Assembly: GCA_964019135.1 (NCBI GenBank)
Contig: OZ025252.1
Coordinates: 49,264,959 to 49,328,958, forward strand
Source: Arenicola marina
Lineage: Eukaryota > Annelida > Polychaeta > Arenicolidae
DNA: 64,000 nucleotides
Reading direction: 5' to 3'
The number at the start of each line of letters is the position of its first letter. Within the stretch, counting starts at the first letter, position 1. A model generated the notes under the pieces. That model had not been told where the DNA came from. It did no database searches and saw only the letters and a program-made list of their open reading frames with translations. Position numbers and translations under genes: made by a program. Positions 58,801-64,000 of this stretch are shown here, in pieces.

Positions 58801-61800
58801 CCCACATTTCCGTCTCTCTTTCTGCCTCACATTCCCGTCTCTCTTCCTGCCCCACATTCCCGTGTCTTTCTGCCCCACATTCCCGTCTCTCTTCCTGCCC
58901 CACATCCCCGTCTCTATTCCTGCCCCACATCTCCGTCTCTCTTCCTGCCCCACATTCCCGTCTCTCTTCCTGCCCCGCATCCCTTCTCTCTTCCTGCCCC
59001 ACATTCCCGTCTCTCTTCCCGCCCCACATCCCCGTCTCTCTTCCTGCCCCACATCCCCGTCTCTCTTCCTGCCCCACATTACGATCTCTCTTCCTGCCCC
59101 ACACCCCCGTCTCTCTTCCTGCCCCACATCCCTTCTCTCTTCCTGCCCCGCATTCCCGTCTCTCTTTCTGCCTCACATTCCCCTCTCTCTTCCTGCCCCG
59201 CATCCCTTCTCTCTTCCTGCCCCATATCCCCGTCTCTCTTACTGCTCCACATTCCCGTCTCTCTTCCTGCCCCACATTCCCGTCTCTCTTCCTGCCCCGC
59301 ATCCCTTCTCTCTTCCTGCCCCACATTCCCGTCTCTCTTCCTGCCCCACATCCCCGTCTCTCTTCCTGCCCTACATCCCCGTCTCTCTTCCTGCCCCACA
59401 TTCCGATCTCTCTTCCTGCCCCACATCCCCGTCTCTCTTCCTGCCCCACATCCCTTCCCTCTTCCTGCCCCACATTCCCGTCTCTCTTTCTGTCTCACAT
59501 TCCCGTCTCTCTTCCTGCCCCACATTCCCGTCTTTCTTCCTGCCCCACATCCCCGTCTCTCTTCCTGCCCCACATTCCGATCTCTCTTCCTGCCCCACAT
59601 CCCCGTCTCTCTTCCTGCCCGACATCCCTTCTCTCTTCCTGCCCCACATTCCCGTCTCTCTTCCTGCTCCACATTTCGGTCTCTCTTCCTGCCCCACATT
59701 CCGGTCTCTTTTCCTGCCCCACATCCCCGTCTCTCTTCCTGCTCCACATTTCCGTCTCTCTTCCTGCCCCACACCCCTTCTCTCTTCCTGCCCCACATTC
59801 CCGTCTCTCTTCCAGCCCCACATCCCCGTCTCTCTTCCTGCTCCACATTTCGGTCTCTCTTCCAGCCCCACATCCCCGTCTCTCTTCCTGCTCCACATTT
59901 CGGTCTCTCTTCCTGTCAAACATCCCCGTCTCTCTTCCTGCTCCACATTTCCGTCTCTCTTCCTGCCCCACACCCCTTCTCTCTTCCTGCCCCACATTCC
60001 CGTCTCTCTTCCAGCCCCACATCCCCGTCTCTCTTCCTGCTCCACATTTCGGTCTCTCTTCCAGCCCCACATCCCCGTCTCTCTTCCTGCTCCACATTTC
60101 CGTCTCTCTTCCTGCTCCACATTCCCGTCTCTCTTCCAGCCCCACATCCCCGTCTCTCTTCCTGCTCCACATCCCCGTCTCTCTTCCTGCCCCACATTCC
60201 GGTCTCTTTTCCTGCCCCACATCCCCGTCTCTCTTCCTGCTCCACATCCCCGTCTCTCTTCCTGCTCCACATTTCGGTCTCTCTTCCTGCCCCACATCCC
60301 CGTCTCTCTTCCTGCCCCACACCCCTTCTCTCTTCCTGCCCCACATTCCGGTCTCTTTTCCTGCCCCACATCCCCGCCTCTCTTCCTGCTCCACATTTCC
60401 GTCTCTCTTCCTGCCCCACATTCCGATCTCTCTTCCTGCCCCACATCCCTTCTCTCTTCCTGCCCCACATTCCCGTCTCTCTTTCTGCCTCACATTCCCG
60501 TCTCTCTTCCTGCCCCGCACCCCTTCTCTCTTCCTGCCCCACATTCCGATCTGTCTTCCTGCCCCACACCCCTTTTCTCTCCCTGCCCCACATTCCCGTC
60601 TCTCTTCCTGCCCCACATCCCCGCCTCTCTTCCTGCTCCACATTTCCGTCTCTCTTCCTGCCCCACATTCCGATCTCTCTTCCTGCCCCACATCCCTTCT
60701 CTCTTCCTGCCCCACATTCCCGTCTCTCTTTCTGCCTCACATTCCCGTCTCTCTTCCTGCCCCGCACCCCTTCTCTCTTCCTGCCCCACATCCCTTCTCT
60801 CTTCCTGCCCCACATTCCGATCTCTCTTCCTGCCCCACATTTCCGTCTCTCTTCCTGCCCCACATTCCGGTCTTTCTTCCTGCCCCACATCCCCGTCTCT
60901 CTTCCTGCCCCACATTCCGATCTCTCTTCCTGCCCCACATCCCTTCTCTCTTCCTGCGCCACATTCCCGTCTCTCTTCCTGCCCCACATCAGCGTCTCTC
61001 TTCCTGCTCCACATTTCCGTCTCTCTTCCTGCCCCACATTCCGATCTCTCTTCCTGCCCCACATCAGCGTCTCTCTTCCTGCTCCACATTTCCGTCTCTC
61101 TTCCTGCCCCACATTCCGATCTCTCTTCCTGCCCCACATCAGCGTCTCTCTTCCTGCTCCACATTTCCGTCTCTCTTCCTGCCCCACATTCCGATCTCTT
61201 CCTGCCCCACATCCCTTCTCTCTTCCTGCGCCACATTCCCGTCTCTCTTCCTGCCCCACATCAGCGTCTCTCTTCCTGCTCCACATTTCCGTCTCTCTTC
61301 CTGCCCCACATTCCGATCTCTCTTCCTGCCCCACATCAGCGTCTCTCTTCCTGCTCCACATTTCCGTCTCTCTTCCTGCCCCACATTCCGATCTCTCTTC
61401 CTGCCCCACATCCCCGTCTCTTTTCCTGCCCCACATTCCCGTCTTTCTGCCTGCCCCACATTCCCGTCTCTCTTCCTGCCCCACATTCCGATCTCTCTTC
61501 CTGCCCCACATCCCTTCTCTCTTCCTGCCCCACATTCCCGTCTCTCTTCCTGCCCCACATCCCCGTCTCTCTTCCTGCCCCACATTCCCGTCTCTCTTCC
61601 TGCCCCGCATCCCTTCTCTCTTCCTGCCCCACATTCCCGTCTCTCTTCCCGCCCCACATCCTCGTCTCTCTTCCTGCCCCACATCCCCGTCTCTCTTCCT
61701 GCCCCACATTACGATCTCTCTTCCTGCCCCACATCCCCGTCTCTCTTCCTGCCCCACATCCCTTCTCTCTTCCTGCCCCACATTCCCGTCTCTCTTTCTG

Positions 61801-64000
61801 CCTCACATTCCCGTCTCTCTTCCTGCCCCGCATCCCTTCTCTCTTCCTGCCCCATATCCCCGTCTCTCTTCCTGCTCCACATTCCCGTCTCTCTTCCTGC
61901 CCCACATTCCCGTCTCTCTTCCTGCCCCGCATCCTTTCTCTCTTCCTGCCCCACATTCCCGTCTTTCTTCCTGCCCCACATCCCCGTCTCTCTTCCTGCC
62001 CTACATCCTTTCTCTCTTCCTGCCCCACATTCCCGTCTTTCTTCCTGCCCCACATCCCCGTCTCTCTTCCTGCCCCACATTCCGATCTCTCTTCCTGCCC
62101 CACATCCCCGTCTCTCTTCCTGCCCCACATCCCTTCCCTCTTCCTGCCCCACATTCCCGTCTCTCTTTCTGTCTCACATTCCCGTCTCTCTTCCTGCCCC
62201 GCATCCCTTCTCTCTTCCTGCCCCACATCTCCGTCTCTCTTCCTGCTCCACATTCCCGTCTCTCTTCCTGCCCCACATTCCCGTCTCTCTTCCTGCCCAA
62301 CATTCCCGTCTCTCTTCCGGCCCCACATCCCCGTCTCTCTTCCTGCCCCACATTCCCGTCTCTCTTCCTGCCCCACATCCCCGTCTCTCTTCCTGCCCCA
62401 CATTCCGATCTCTCTTCCTGCCCCACATCCCCGTCTCTCTTCCTGCCCCACATCCTCGTCTCTCTTCCTGCCCCACACTCCGATCTCTCTTCCTGCCCCA
62501 CTTCCCTTCTCTCTTCCTGCCCCACATTTCCGTCTCTCTTTCTGCCTCACATTCCCGTCTCTCTTCCTGCCCCACATTCCCGTGTCTTTCTGCCCCACAT
62601 TCCCGTCTCTCTTCCTGCCCCACATCCCCGTCTCTATTCCTGCCCCACATCTCCGTCTCTCTTCCTGCCCCACATTCCCGTCTCTCTTCCTGCCCCGCAT
62701 CCCTTCTCTCTTCCTGCCCCACATTCCCGTCTCTCTTCCCGCCCCACATCCCCGTCTCTCTTCCTGCCCCACATCCCCGTCTCTCTTCCTGCCCCACATT
62801 ACGATCTCTCTTCCTGCCCCACACCCCCGTCTCTCTTCCTGCCCCACATCCCTTCTCTCTTCCTGCCCCGCATTCCCGTCTCTCTTTCTGCCTCACATTC
62901 CCCTCTCTCTTCCTGCCCCGCATCCCTTCTCTCTTCCTGCCCCATATCCCCGTCTCTCTTACTGCTCCACATTCCCGTCTCTCTTCCTGCCCCACATTCC
63001 CGTCTCTCTTCCTGCCCCGCATCCCTTCTCTCTTCCTGCCCCACATTCCCGTCTCTCTTCCTGCCCCACATCCCCGTCTCTCTTCCTGCCCTACATCCCC
63101 GTCTCTCTTCCTGCCCCACATTCCGATCTCTCTTCCTGCCCCACATCCCCGTCTCTCTTCCTGCCCCACATCCCTTCCCTCTTCCTGCCCCACATTCCCG
63201 TCTCTCTTTCTGTCTCACATTCCCGTCTCTCTTCCTGCCCCACATTCCCGTCTTTCTTCCTGCCCCACATCCCCGTCTCTCTTCCTGCCCCACATTCCGA
63301 TCTCTCTTCCTGCCCCACATCCCCGTCTCTCTTCCTGCCCGACATCCCTTCTCTCTTCCTGCCCCACATTCCCGTCTCTCTTCCTGCTCCACATTTCGGT
63401 CTCTCTTCCTGCCCCACATTCCGGTCTCTTTTCCTGCCCCACATCCCCGTCTCTCTTCCTGCTCCACATTTCCGTCTCTCTTCCTGCCCCACACCCCTTC
63501 TCTCTTCCTGCCCCACATTCCCGTCTCTCTTCCAGCCCCACATCCCCGTCTCTCTTCCTGCTCCACATTTCGGTCTCTCTTCCAGCCCCACATCCCCGTC
63601 TCTCTTCCTGCTCCACATTTCGGTCTCTCTTCCTGTCAAACATCCCCGTCTCTCTTCCTGCTCCACATTTCCGTCTCTCTTCCTGCCCCACACCCCTTCT
63701 CTCTTCCTGCCCCACATTCCCGTCTCTCTTCCAGCCCCACATCCCCGTCTCTCTTCCTGCTCCACATTTCGGTCTCTCTTCCAGCCCCACATCCCCGTCT
63801 CTCTTCCTGCTCCACATTTCCGTCTCTCTTCCTGCTCCACATTCCCGTCTCTCTTCCAGCCCCACATCCCCGTCTCTCTTCCTGCTCCACATCCCCGTCT
63901 CTCTTCCTGCCCCACATTCCGGTCTCTTTTCCTGCCCCACATCCCCGTCTCTCTTCCTGCTCCACATCCCCGTCTCTCTTCCTGCTCCACATTTCGGTCT
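55855..64000. repeat. 3.7-3.8-kb tandem higher-order repeat, 2.2 copies, cut by window edge
   Basis: Units start at about 55855, 59650 and 63370. The offset between units 1 and 2 is 3,795 bp at the start and 3,671 bp after a 124-bp (five-monomer) loss in unit 2 near 61.1 kb. It is 3,720 bp after a 49-bp (two-monomer) gain in unit 2 near 62.0 kb. The third unit is truncated at 64000. Shared rare variants include CTGTCAAACATCCCC (59913 and 63633), GCCCAACATT (58575 and 62295) and CCTTCCCTCTTCC. The array is therefore likely to continue in this form beyond the window. Confidence 0.82.

Larger units (their letters stand above)
11372..64000. repeat. 24/25-bp pyrimidine-rich satellite array, at least 52.6 kb
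   Basis: About 2,120 head-to-tail monomers with core TCTCTCTTCCTGCCCCACAT, all in the same orientation, continuing past the window's right edge. The join between cores is TCCCG, TCCGA, TTCCG or CCCCG (25-bp phase) or CCCT/CCCC before TCTC (24-bp phase). Recurring monomer variants carry GCTCCACATTTCCG, GCCTCACATT, GCCCCGCAYCCC, GCGCCACATT, CACATCAGCG and CTGCCTGCCCC. The + strand is about 84% pyrimidine. No other element interrupts it. The monomer has no stop in any of six frames and 25 is not a multiple of three, so open frames with a 25-residue cycle (for example around SLFLPHIPVSLPAPH, or on the minus strand MWGRKRDGNVGQEER) arise everywhere; one runs from 31878 to 49745. I treat none as coding. 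Confidence 0.96.

Noticed and set aside
11372-64000. Telomeric or ribosomal DNA
   Set aside because: No TTAGGG- or TTAGG-type arrays and no rRNA-like sequence were seen. The monomer is unrelated to known telomere repeats.
11372-64000. Coding exon of a silk-, mucin- or collagen-like repeat protein
   Set aside because: True repeat proteins keep unit lengths in multiples of three and one open frame. Here 24- and 25-bp units mix freely, and no flanking signal peptide or non-repeat domain is visible.

Overview
This window is repetitive, non-coding DNA from a eukaryote, almost certainly an animal. I see no convincing protein-coding gene. The signs are a tRNA-derived SINE with its own target-site duplication, abutting minisatellite families, and one satellite array that fills more than 80% of the window. 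The SINE body and (CCAA)n-like tail would suit a marine invertebrate such as a mollusc. That placement is a guess.

Layout from left to right. 1-60: short unique edge with an imperfect palindrome. 61-495: 39-bp minisatellite. 496-804: single-copy spacer. 805-3057: 82-bp tandem array, 27 units of exactly 82 bp plus a partial one, each with the palindrome GCCACGTGGC or a close variant. 3058-4415: 65-bp array in two subtypes. 4416-5699: 22-23-bp array. 5700-8480: 68-bp array whose unit is a trimer of diverged 22-23-bp units, so it is a higher-order derivative of its neighbour. 8492-8773: SINE inserted on the + strand between 11-bp target-site duplications. 8774-9116: GC-rich low-copy spacer with an unassigned minus-strand open frame. 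9117-11371: 42/44-bp array. 11372-64000: one uninterrupted array of a 24/25-bp pyrimidine-rich monomer, about 2,120 copies, running off the right edge.

The large array is organised on several levels: 24/25-bp monomers, a roughly 247-bp ten-monomer block, a rare frame-breaking monomer that serves as a landmark, and kilobase-scale duplications with offsets of 1,287, 2,900, 3,671-3,795, 5,822, 7,190, 8,229, 8,775 and 21,784 bp. The very long open frames in this region (up to 5,955 codons) arise because the monomer has no stop codon in any of its six frames. They are not genes. The main interest is how the repeats evolved: a higher-order repeat caught beside its parent, nested recent amplification, and several tandem families joined with no spacer.
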